Assembly (NCBI GenBank): GCA_017404985.1
Contig: JAFRBK010000011.1
Span: forward strand, 186,001-250,000
Length of the DNA: 64,000 nucleotides
Reading direction: 5' to 3'
Source of the DNA: Clostridia bacterium
Lineage (GTDB): Bacteria > Bacillota > Clostridia > Christensenellales > Aristaeellaceae
The number at the start of each line of letters is the position of its first letter. Positions within the stretch are counted from its first letter, which is position 1. Of this stretch, positions 18,501 through 27,100 are shown piece by piece. The notes under the pieces were generated by a model that searched no databases, had not been told where the DNA came from, and saw only the letters and a list, made by a program, of their open reading frames with translations. The position numbers and the translations under genes were made by a program.

Positions 18501-21500
18501 CCCGATTCTTCACAGGTTGGATATGCCAGGTATTCTGCTTCCGCTTTCACGGTCTCGGAGATCGTATGTTCAGGATTATTCTTGCATACTCTGGAGGCAG
18601 TAACTTGCAGATTGTCTTCCGACCAACTGTATCGAATATCTTCCCAGTCATGCGCAGAAGCGTCATAAACCGTTTCCTGCGGAACGATCACATCGCCGCA
18701 GGCGCTGCAATGGGTGCCTTCGGTCAAGCCCGATGTGATGCAGGTCGCTGCTACAGCAGGATCGGTAACGATATTCCTGTGGTGTTCAACAACGCATGGA
18801 TATTCCAGCCGCTTTGCCCACTGGTGTGCATAGGAATTGCAGTTTTCAATCAGGAAATTCGTAATAAGCGTTTCTGTAAACGCGCTGTCCGCGATGCTGG
18901 CCAGGCTGTCCGGGAGCGCAACTTCCTCCAGCTTGCTGCAGTTCATAAATGCATAATTCTCAATGGTTTTCACACTTTCAGGAATGGTGATTTCCTCCAG
19001 TGCCTCACTGTCCTTAAACGCAGAGGCACCAATCACCGTAACGCCTTCCGGAACGGTAAAAGCGGTTGCGGTTTTATTCCCTGTTTTTAGCTTAAGCCCA
19101 ATCATAACATCAGTTTCATACTGATACAGATAATCGCATTGGCTGTCGCGATCTGTGAAAGACAGCCCTTGTTTTCCCAGTGCTTTAGCGCCTTCCGAAC
19201 CCAAATGGGCATATCGAATATATTGATAATCATTTAGATAAGCAGACCCTCTTTCAATCCTTGTCAGGCTGTCCGGAATTGTTATGGTAGCCAGATGGTT
19301 ATCAAGTCTTTCAAATATCCACCCGTCAATGTTGGTTACGCCTTCTGGAATAACAATATCGTTTGCCGTCTGATCCACTGATGTCAGTTTGAGTCCAGTG
19401 ACTGTGTTTCCGCTGAACATATACCTCAGTCCGCATCCGGTTTCCGCATCCTGAAAATCTTTCCCTGCTTTGCTTATCGTTTTTGCGCCGTCTGAACCGA
19501 TTTTTGCCCTCAAAGCAGCATGATATGGGAATGCGTCAGAGCCAATCATCGTCAATGCGTCCGGTAATTCAATAACTTTCAGAAGGCCGCATTCCGCAAA
19601 TGCTTTCGTCCCTATGCTTGTCACCTGTTCCGAAATGCTGACACTGGTAATTCCGCTGCACCCATAAAACGCATAGCATCCGATGCTTGTTACGCCGTTT
19701 TCAATCGAGACAGTGCTGACATTGCCGGATGCCCAGGGCGCCCGCATTTCCTGATTGTCATAATCCGCCATAGCTCCTGTCCCGCGGATGGTCAGCAATC
19801 CATGTTTTTCCAGAATCCATGTCAGGTTTTCGCCGCACGTTCCCCGTGCAACAACACCGGTAGCAGGAATGACTGCTGCCTGATCAATCATCGCCTTTCC
19901 CTCTGAATCGCTGAATAGCGCCTCACATTTGGAGCATCTCCAATATTCACCTGTTCCGTCTTCATAATAGGTAGGTTCTACCCTGTCGTGATGAATCAGC
20001 GAATGGGTAATGGGGATCATCACAGGATCTTCGATCTCGTTCTTTCCTTCTTCATCATCGAACAATTCGCCGCATGTTTCACACATCCAGTACTCTTCCG
20101 CACCAGCTTCCGTACATGTGGCAGCTTTGGCATCAACATGCTTTAGGTCATGGCCCGTTGCTTTTGTAATCCAGGAATTCTCCTCAATCTCCGTTTTCCC
20201 GTCAGCATCACTGAAGAACTTTTTGCAGGTTGAGCAGGTCCAGTAAGCCGTATTGCCCGCTTTTGTGCATGTAGCCACCTCGGCTTCATGAAGTATCATG
20301 TTGTGGCCCGTTGCATGAATAAGCCAGGTATTATCTGTGATCTCATTTGTTCCTTCTTCATCCCTGAATTTTGCCTCACAACCGGAGCATTTCCAGTATT
20401 GAATATTGCCCGGTGCCGTACATGTGGCAGCCTTAGCCTCAACTTTCGATATTATATGGCCGGTTGCTTGAATGATCCAGGAAGCCTTAACAATCTCATT
20501 TGTTCCACCCGCATCACTGAAAGACTTGGCGCAGGTTTTGCAGGTCCAGTAAGCCGTATTGCCCTGCTCAGTACAGGTTGCAGCCGTGGCCATATGGGAT
20601 GTCATATCATGGCCCAATGCAGCAGTATTCCAGGAGTTTTCTTCGATCTCTGTTTCCCCGGCTACATCACTGAATACCTTTTGGCAGGTCAGGCACATCC
20701 AGTATTCAGTATTCCCCGCCTCCGTACATGTCTCATCCCTGGCAATATGATGTTCCATACTGTGGCCCGTTGCAGCAGTAATCCAGGAGCCCTTCTCAAT
20801 CTCCGTTTCCCCCTGTGCGTCACTGAATGGCTTCCCGCAAGTTTCGCAGGTCCAGTAAGCCGTATTGCCCGGTTCAGTGCATGTGGCACCCACAGCTTCA
20901 TGAGCCGTTATGATGTGACCCTTTGCTTGCCTGGCCCAGGAATTCTCCGTGATTTCCGTTTCCCCTTCTTTATCACTGAATGCCTTCCCGCAGTTCGAAC
21001 AACTCCAGTATTTATAATTCCCAGCTTCCGTGCATGTGGGGGCCTTAGGTGGATGATATGTCATATTGTGGCCCGTTGCAGGTCTGTTCCAGGAATCAAT
21101 AGCGACCTCTTTTATTCCGTCTGCGTCACTGAATGCCTTTTGGCAGTTCAGGCACGTCCAGTATTCAGTATTCCCCTCCTCCGTACATGTCTCAGCCTTG
21201 GCAATATGATGTTCCATACTATGGCCCGGAGCAGAAATATTCCAGGAATTATCCGCCATCACATGATTGCCATCTTCATCGCTGAATGCGTTCCCGCAGT
21301 TTGAACACGTCCAGTATTCAGTACTTCCCGCTTCTGTGCAGGTAACTGTAATGGCCGGATGATGGGTCATGCTGTGGTTCAATGCAGGTCTCTTCCATGA
21401 ATCATTCTGTATCACGCTTGTTCCTTGTTGATCCCAGAATGCCTTCCCGCAGTTCGAACACGTCCAGTATTCTTCATTGCCGTCTTCTGTACAGGTGGCG

Positions 21501-24046
21501 GCCTTGGGTGGATGATATGTCATTTTGTGGCCCAATGCAGGTATATTCAGTGAATCGTTCTCTATCGCATTGTTTCCATCTTTATCACTGTATGCTTTTT
21601 GGCAAGTTGAACAGATCCAGTATTCAATATTTCCCGTTGTTGTGCATGTAGCTGCAATGGCTGGATAATGCTTCAGCTTGTGGCCTTGGGCGAGAATGAT
21701 CCAGGACGCCCCCTCAAATTCACTTGTTCCATAAAAATCTCTGAATACCTTATTACAGGCTGAACACTCCCAGTATTCATCGTTGCCCGCTTCTGTGCAT
21801 GTGGCAGCCTTGGCTTCATGATATGCCATGCGATGGCCCAATGCAGCTATTTTCCACGAATTATTTGTTAACTCATTGTTACCATTTACATCACCGAATC
21901 TCTTTATGCAGGCTGTGCAAATCCAGTGTTCAATATTTCCTGCTGTTGTACATGTAGCATCCTTGGCTTCGTGATATTTCATGGTGTGGCCCTTTGCCTT
22001 AAGAATCGAGGAATTCTTCTCTATCTCATTTTCCCCGTTTTCATCACTGAACGACTTCTTGCACTCTGAACAGGTCCAGTATTCAGTATTGCCCGGTTGA
22101 GTACATGTTGGTATCGTAGCTTCACGATATGCCAGAGTATGGCTTGTTTTAGGAATAATCCAGGAAGTCCCTTCATACTCGCTTGTTCCATTTGTATCAC
22201 TGAATATCTTTCCGCAAGCTGAGCAATCCCAGTACTCATAATTTCCTTCTGCCGCACATGTTGCTGTCGTAGCTTCATGGTGTTCCAGGCTATGGCTCGT
22301 TTTAGGAATGATCCACTCATTTCCCTCGATCTCTTTTGTTCCGCCCTCATCTCTGAACTTATTATCACATATACCACAGGTATAGTATTCTATATTTCCT
22401 GTTTCCTGGCATGTAGCTACATGCGCTGCTACTTTCGTCAGGCTGTGTGGCGCTTTAGTAATGATCCAGTCTTCTCCCTCGATTTCTTCTGTTCCGTCTT
22501 CATCTCTGAACTTCTTATTACAGGTTCCACAGGTATAGTATTCTATATTCCCTGTTTCCTCGCATGTCGCTCCATGCGCTGCTACTTTCGTCAGGCTGTG
22601 CTGCGCTTTTGAAATGATCCAGTCTTCTCCCTCGATTTCTTCTGTTCCGTCTTCATCTCTGAACTTCTTATTGCAGGTACCACAAGAATAGTATTCTATA
22701 TTCCCTGTTTCCTGGCATGTCGCTCCATGCGCTGCTACTTTCGTCAGGCTGTGCTGTGTTTTTTGTGTGATCCAGTCTTCTCCCTCGATCTCATCTGTTC
22801 CGTCTTCATCTCTGAACTTCTTGTCGCAGATTCCACAGATATAGTATTCTATATTCCCTGTTTCCTCGCATGTCGCTACATGCGCTGTTACTTTCGTCAG
22901 ATTGTGTCTTACAGGAATAATCCAAGCATTATCCTCTAGCTCTGTTGCTCCAGTTGCATCACTGAACGCCTTCCCGCAGGCGGAGCAAGTCCAATACTCA
23001 CCATTGCCCTCTTCTGTACAGGTTGCAGCGGTGGCTTCAATATGCGTCAGACAGTGACTGTTAGGAAGAATCCAGGAATTCTCAGCAATCTCCGTTTCCC
23101 CGTTTGCATCGCTGAATGTTTTTCCACAGATATTACAGATCCAATAGCCACTGTTTCCTTCTTTCTCACAAGTTGCGGGCTGTTCGGGAATTGATATCAT
23201 ATTATGGTTCGATACAGATATAACTGTAAAGCCAATATAATTATCTCGAGAATAAATATAAGCTGCGCTTCCGTCAACAACAATCAGGTTGATATTATTT
23301 GGAAAAGCATTTTTCACCAGTGAGTTGACTGATATAGGGATAGCAAGAGAAGATAGTTTCCTGCATTCCAAAAAAGCATTGCTTTCTATGGTCTGAAGTC
23401 CATACATCAAAGTCACACTCTCTAGTTTTAGGCAATTTTCAAAAGCATTTTTCCCAATTTTCTTTACGCTTCCCGGAACATATATACTCTCCAGGTAACT
23501 GCAATCTTTAAACAAATAGCTACTGACTTCTTCCAACTGACGGGAAAGGCTAACACTTTGTAGTTGAGTACAACCTTGAAAAACCGATCCTGCCATCGTT
23601 GTTACGCTGTCAGGAATAGATACCGATGTCAAACCTGTTGTCATGAACGCGCTGGCTTTGATCGTCTCCAACGAGTCAGGAAGCGTAATCGTTCTCAATG
23701 AAGAACATCCATAAAATGCATACGCCTCGATTGATACAACACCTTGTGGAATATTAATAGATGAAAACTTACAACGAGTATTATTAAATGCTCGTTTTCC
23801 GATCGTTGTAACCCCATTCTCAATCTGGATGGACTTTATATATCTTTCTGCATTGAACCACGGTGCGGAGCCTGTCTCGTAATCATCCATCGCTCCCGAC
23901 CCGGAAATGGTCAACAATCCATTGTCATCCAGAGTCCATATCAGATTATCCCCGCATGTCCCGCTGACTGTATCCGCCCCGGCGGATGCCGCGAGGCATA
24001 GGATAAACAGTCCAATCATCACTGACAAAACCCATTTTTTTGCCAT
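15530..24046 (-). CDS. Giant secreted repeat protein with BspA-type LRRs and Cys/His repeats
   Basis: About 2,838 residues with a signal peptide ending at ASAGA. A BspA-type LRR_5 block (roughly residues 25-270; units like SIEAYAFYGCSSLRTITLPDSL) is followed by 22 units of about 51 residues, a second LRR block, nine units of exactly 79 residues, three of 41 residues, and a short final LRR block. The 51-residue units carry TC...GN.EYW.C..C.K.F.D and start with His. LRR_5 proteins of this type serve in adhesion in gut bacteria and protists; the other families have no known function. No LPXTG, choline or S-layer anchor is seen. A longer frame begins with TTG at 24064, but that codon lies inside the AAGGAGGA ribosome site, so ATG 24046 is the start. 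Confidence 0.85.
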   Translation of the reverse strand: MAKKWVLSVMIGLFILCLAASAGADTVSGTCGDNLIWTLDDNGLLTISGSGAMDDYETGSAPWFNAERYIKSIQIENGVTTIGKRAFNNTRCKFSSINIPQGVVSIEAYAFYGCSSLRTITLPDSLETIKASAFMTTGLTSVSIPDSVTTMAGSVFQGCTQLQSVSLSRQLEEVSSYLFKDCSYLESIYVPGSVKKIGKNAFENCLKLESVTLMYGLQTIESNAFLECRKLSSLAIPISVNSLVKNAFPNNINLIVVDGSAAYIYSRDNYIGFTVISVSNHNMISIPEQPATCEKEGNSGYWICNICGKTFSDANGETEIAENSWILPNSHCLTHIEATAATCTEEGNGEYWTCSACGKAFSDATGATELEDNAWIIPVRHNLTKVTAHVATCEETGNIEYYICGICDKKFRDEDGTDEIEGEDWITQKTQHSLTKVAAHGATCQETGNIEYYSCGTCNKKFRDEDGTEEIEGEDWIISKAQHSLTKVAAHGATCEETGNIEYYTCGTCNKKFRDEDGTEEIEGEDWIITKAPHSLTKVAAHVATCQETGNIEYYTCGICDNKFRDEGGTKEIEGNEWIIPKTSHSLEHHEATTATCAAEGNYEYWDCSACGKIFSDTNGTSEYEGTSWIIPKTSHTLAYREATIPTCTQPGNTEYWTCSECKKSFSDENGENEIEKNSSILKAKGHTMKYHEAKDATCTTAGNIEHWICTACIKRFGDVNGNNELTNNSWKIAALGHRMAYHEAKAATCTEAGNDEYWECSACNKVFRDFYGTSEFEGASWIILAQGHKLKHYPAIAATCTTTGNIEYWICSTCQKAYSDKDGNNAIENDSLNIPALGHKMTYHPPKAATCTEDGNEEYWTCSNCGKAFWDQQGTSVIQNDSWKRPALNHSMTHHPAITVTCTEAGSTEYWTCSNCGNAFSDEDGNHVMADNSWNISAPGHSMEHHIAKAETCTEEGNTEYWTCLNCQKAFSDADGIKEVAIDSWNRPATGHNMTYHPPKAPTCTEAGNYKYWSCSNCGKAFSDKEGETEITENSWARQAKGHIITAHEAVGATCTEPGNTAYWTCETCGKPFSDAQGETEIEKGSWITAATGHSMEHHIARDETCTEAGNTEYWMCLTCQKVFSDVAGETEIEENSWNTAALGHDMTSHMATAATCTEQGNTAYWTCKTCAKSFSDAGGTNEIVKASWIIQATGHIISKVEAKAATCTAPGNIQYWKCSGCEAKFRDEEGTNEITDNTWLIHATGHNMILHEAEVATCTKAGNTAYWTCSTCKKFFSDADGKTEIEENSWITKATGHDLKHVDAKAATCTEAGAEEYWMCETCGELFDDEEGKNEIEDPVMIPITHSLIHHDRVEPTYYEDGTGEYWRCSKCEALFSDSEGKAMIDQAAVIPATGVVARGTCGENLTWILEKHGLLTIRGTGAMADYDNQEMRAPWASGNVSTVSIENGVTSIGCYAFYGCSGITSVSISEQVTSIGTKAFAECGLLKVIELPDALTMIGSDAFPYHAALRAKIGSDGAKTISKAGKDFQDAETGCGLRYMFSGNTVTGLKLTSVDQTANDIVIPEGVTNIDGWIFERLDNHLATITIPDSLTRIERGSAYLNDYQYIRYAHLGSEGAKALGKQGLSFTDRDSQCDYLYQYETDVMIGLKLKTGNKTATAFTVPEGVTVIGASAFKDSEALEEITIPESVKTIENYAFMNCSKLEEVALPDSLASIADSAFTETLITNFLIENCNSYAHQWAKRLEYPCVVEHHRNIVTDPAVAATCITSGLTEGTHCSACGDVIVPQETVYDASAHDWEDIRYSWSEDNLQVTASRVCKNNPEHTISETVKAEAEYLAYPTCEESGLVNYASHAFTNSIFEAQRKDNVVLPALGHDWDDVKYNWSEGNLHVTASRMCKINPEHVQFETVDAKADYLKRPTCEETGLVSYVSNAFINSAFEVQRKENIFLPASGHDWDEPEYNWSEDNLHVTASRVCRNNPEHTIIETVEAKAEYLAYPTCEEAGMVNYVSHAFTNSAFEVQRKENIVLPALGHDWDQAEYKWAEDNLQVTASRKCKNNPEHVQFETVDAEDVYQTRPTCEETGMVNYVSHAFTNNAFEEQRKENVVLPALGHDWDEPEYNWSEDNLHVTASRTCKNNPEHVQSETVDVEIIYQTRPTCEGQGLVNYVSRSFENSAFKAQRKENIVLPASGHDWDEPKYNWSEDNLHVTASRKCKNNPDHVQFETVDAEADYQTRPTCEETGLANYVSHAFTNSAFEEQRKENVSLPALGHNWDQAEYSWSEDNLHVTASRICKNNPEHVQSETADAEAVYQIRPTCEGQGLVNYVSRTYVNSAFNAQRKDNVVLPALGHDWEKAEYNWSEDNLHVTASRTCKHNPGHVQSETVEADAVYQTMPTCEETGLMNYVSHAFTNSAFEEQTKENIVLPALGHDWDEPKYNWSEDNTTVTASRTCKRDSSHKETDTVDTILAVIRQPDCETAGEGTFTTKPFSNPAFSKQEKTAAFGSAAGHQAVILPAVEATCTDSGMTEGEKCSVCGKVLVEQRTVPAKGHTPVVDSGAVEPTCTTPGYTAGIHCDTCNEVLSEVKEIPAAHTAAVDPEIPATAKDSGWTEGSHCLVCGIILEKQMVMLPAGFAPDLVSDSEPWYADRIAYGENDQGVSIAGVSDRISLKVIIDPDGTISVDYCGRKLNGTWQIRDNKIKTEGIPGEISFNTDGELHYVPAHGPYVQENEPSLVCTQNEPAETESLATMMLPSGTMIIEEEAFSESGVQYVILPDQCSIIGPRAFANCRNLMFVYIPDSVTTIDSSAFQGCNIELLICESDNAGAEFGKTNGIKVFVP
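16151..16519 (-). repeat. Three 41-codon repeats (type C) in the giant protein
   Basis: Three units of 123 bases. The first two follow AT[CA]...G.TEG..C..C..VL.E....PA.GH, a short Cys-Cys repeat also seen in other Clostridia surface proteins; the third has lost the first Cys. Confidence 0.75.
16520..18652 (-). repeat. Nine tandem 79-codon repeats (type B)
   Basis: 2,133 bases divide exactly into nine units of 237 bases. Each begins H[DN]W and carries NWSEDNLHVTASR.CKNNPEH, PTCE..G and an F.NSAF..Q.K stretch. The unit length does not vary, and the last copy is the most divergent. Confidence 0.9.
19856..23206 (-). repeat. 22 tandem ~51-codon Cys/His repeats (type A)
   Basis: 3,351 bases encode 22 units. 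Consensus: H.[LM]......A.C....GN.EYW.C..C.K.F.D..G..EI....W. Units 3-6 are nearly identical to each other, which suggests recent local amplification; the rest are more diverged. The last unit has lost the first Cys (TYYEDG). Confidence 0.9.
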
Positions 24047-24111
24047 TTTGGCATCCTCCTTCAATCTCTATCATAACTATATTCCGACTGAGAACCCCAG
24101 TTTTTCCCCCA

Positions 24112-27100
24112 TCACACCTGGTCCTTCCGTGTCAGCACAAGGTCCGGCAGAATGATCATAATTTCCCCCGGATATTCGTCGTCCGGTTTCCAGAAAACCA
24201 TCGCCCGGATCCTGGCGGACGTAATCTGATACCCCCTGTTCTCGAAGCGCTTCACCCGGCCTGCGCAGGCCGCGGAAAGCTGCGCAACCGCCCTGTCTCC
24301 CTTCCCCTTCTTCCAGAGTTTGTTTTCCCGCCAGGCCAGCTCCTCTCCGCAGCGCATTTCCCGAATCTCGATCTGTCGGGTCCTGAAGAAGCCAAGCGCC
24401 ACATCCCTGTGCGTCAGCGGCAGCAGGATCTCCTCAGGCAGCCCGTATGTTTCCTTCACCTTTTTCATTTCAGTTGTTTGGGATCCTAATTGTACCATAA
24501 ACCGGGTGTTCGTGTGAATCCTTAATTCATGTTTTGCCCGGGTCAAAGCGACATATACCGTCCTTTTTGCTTCGTCAGAACCGAAATCATACCCGTCCAG
24601 CATCAGAAACACCTGATCAAATTCCCGCCCTTTGGCCTTATGCATCGTCGAAACCATCACAGCCTGCCCATCCGTCTGCTCAAAATCCTCCATCCTGGAT
24701 TCATGCAGAAAGGCTTCCCAGTCGGACCTGTAAAGGTTCCTGTTCAGTTTTTGGAATGTGTCAATGATATTCAGGCACAGGGGCAGCATGCTGCTCTCCC
24801 CGTAGTTTTCCTTCAGTTCATTCCGTGCCTTTTCCCAGTCCTCTGCCCGGATAAGCGTTCTCCCGTCCCCGAGCCGCGCCAGGAAATACCGGATTTCCGC
24901 CAGATGGTACAGGTCGAACCCGTCGTTAGACTGAATCAGCGATGCCCGAATTCCTTTCCGGTTCAGAAGCCCTGCCACCCTGGCCGCCTCCTCATTGGTC
25001 GCCGTCAGCACGCACCGGCTGCCTTCCCGCGGATTCCCGGCCACGTCCTCCGCCACCGGGGTTTCCAGATGCCCGCCCGTATAGGAAAGCAGGCGCACGC
25101 TGCCGTCTTCCGTGCTTACCGCCCGGATCGGCGTTTTCTTCATTCTCTGGTGGATCGTCCCGGCGAATGCGTTCGCAAAATCGACAATTCTGCGGTCGCT
25201 CCGGTAATTGTCCGTCATTTCGATGCATCTGCAGCCTTCCCCGTCCGCCAGTTTCTTCATGAATCGGGAATCGGCTCCGCGGAAGGTGAAAATATTCTGG
25301 TCGTCGTCCCCGACGGCAATGATCCGCATGCCCTCGTTTTTCTGCTTCAGGGCGCAGACCAGTTCATATTCCTTTTCGTCCATGTCCTGTGCTTCATCGA
25401 TCACGAGCACCGTTTTGGTGATCCGCCCCGGTTCAACCCTGTCCTCCAGTATCAGCCTCGTCGCATCCTCGACCACATGGCCGCTTTCGTCCAGGTTTCC
25501 GATTTTCCCCAGCAAATCAAAGCAATAGGAATGGAACGTCTTGATCTCCACGAAGTACGCGGCGTTTCCGATCAGGTCCATCAGCCGCGTTTTGAACTCG
25601 GTCGCCGCCGCCCGGGAAAAGGTCAGCATCAGCAGCTGCTCATGCTTGATGTCCTCCATGGTCAGAAGCGAAGCCAGCTTATGGACCAGCACCCTCGTTT
25701 TCCCGCTCCCCGGCCCGGCCGCGACCAGAATTCCCGGAGCCGTGTTCTCGTTGATAATCTCCATCTGGAGTTCCGAAAGCCCGCCGAAAAGCCGCCCATA
25801 CCGCTCCGGCGTCATGTTCCTGTCAATTTCCATCCTGCGCTGCATGTCCGGAAAATACTTCTCCAGAAAAGCAGGATACTCCATATGGAAATAGTCGCTG
25901 ACAAACTGCAGCGCCTTCTGTGTGTTTTTGTCCATCAGATGGGCATATTCGCCCACGATATGGATCTGCTGCATCTTCTGCTGGTAGTATTCCTTCAGCT
26001 GCTGGTAATCCTTTGCCTTGTACTGGATCCGGTTGTTCTGCTCCTTGCGCTGGATCTGGATCGCGTTGTAGGATACCAGGAAGCCGCCTTCGATCCGCAG
26101 CGCCTGGATCCGGCTGAGGTAAAGGAGTGCCTGCTGCACTTCCTCCCCGCTCACAGCCGTAAAGCCGTCGAACCGGAGCCTGGCTTTTCTGTTGAAGGCA
26201 TCCTCCAGTTCCTTGACCGAGAAGGATACGGCAGCCTCCTGCCCTTCCTGCTTCAGGATGCCTTCTTCGTGCGAAAATAAATACCGCACGATAAAAGCTG
26301 CCAGCTCGGACCGCCGGTCCAGGCTCTCCCGCTGCCGGCTCCTCTCCTGCGTTCGATACAGCACGGATCGCTCGCCGGCCTCCGGAATCCCCTTGCGCAG
26401 CTGGTTGCTGATAATCCAGTAAAGCACGATGGTCTTCAGATCCTTCACGCAGCAGTCCGCCATCCCGGACCGCAGCGCTGTATCGTTCAGTTCCCGGTAG
26501 TCCGGCGCTTCCCCGTCCTCCAGATGGTACAGCAGAAACCGCTCCAGCGCCAGAAAGTGCTGCAGGATTTTCTCGGACCGGTTTTCCGTGTCTGTGCGCC
26601 GCAGAATGGCCGTCAGGTCCTGTTCATCCGCCAGCAGCCCTTCCTCCCGCATCATCAGGATGGAATCCACGACTTCCTTCCGGCTGAGCCCCAGCCGGTC
26701 CGCAAGGTAATCCACCCGTGATTCCGCCGTCTCCGACGTTCCTCGGTACGTATTCTTTCGGGAAATCAGAAAGCTTAGAATTCTCCGCGCGGTCATCTTC
26801 TGGTCCTCGGTCATGCGCCCGCAGCCTTCCAGAATTCGGGATGCCGCCGCCATATTCGGCGCCTGTATGCTGTTTGCATAGATATGGGGCACGTTCCGTC
26901 CGCGTTCGATGTATCCGGCGTCCTCCAGCGCGGCGATGGCCGTTTTGATGCGGGTTTCCAGCTCGGTCACGGTGTCGTCCCACCCGGCCTGCCTGCCGAT
27001 TTCCAGCACGGAGCAGCTGACCCGTCCGTGCCGCCCCGTCTGCTCCTTGATCGCGCGCCATACCTGCTGGATCTCGTTCATGCTCAGCCGGGTCTGGTTC

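Noticed and set aside
16520-23206. Regular tandem repeats that could suggest a CRISPR array
   Set aside because: The units are 123-237 bases long, stay in one reading frame, have no unique spacers and no cas genes nearby; they are protein repeats.
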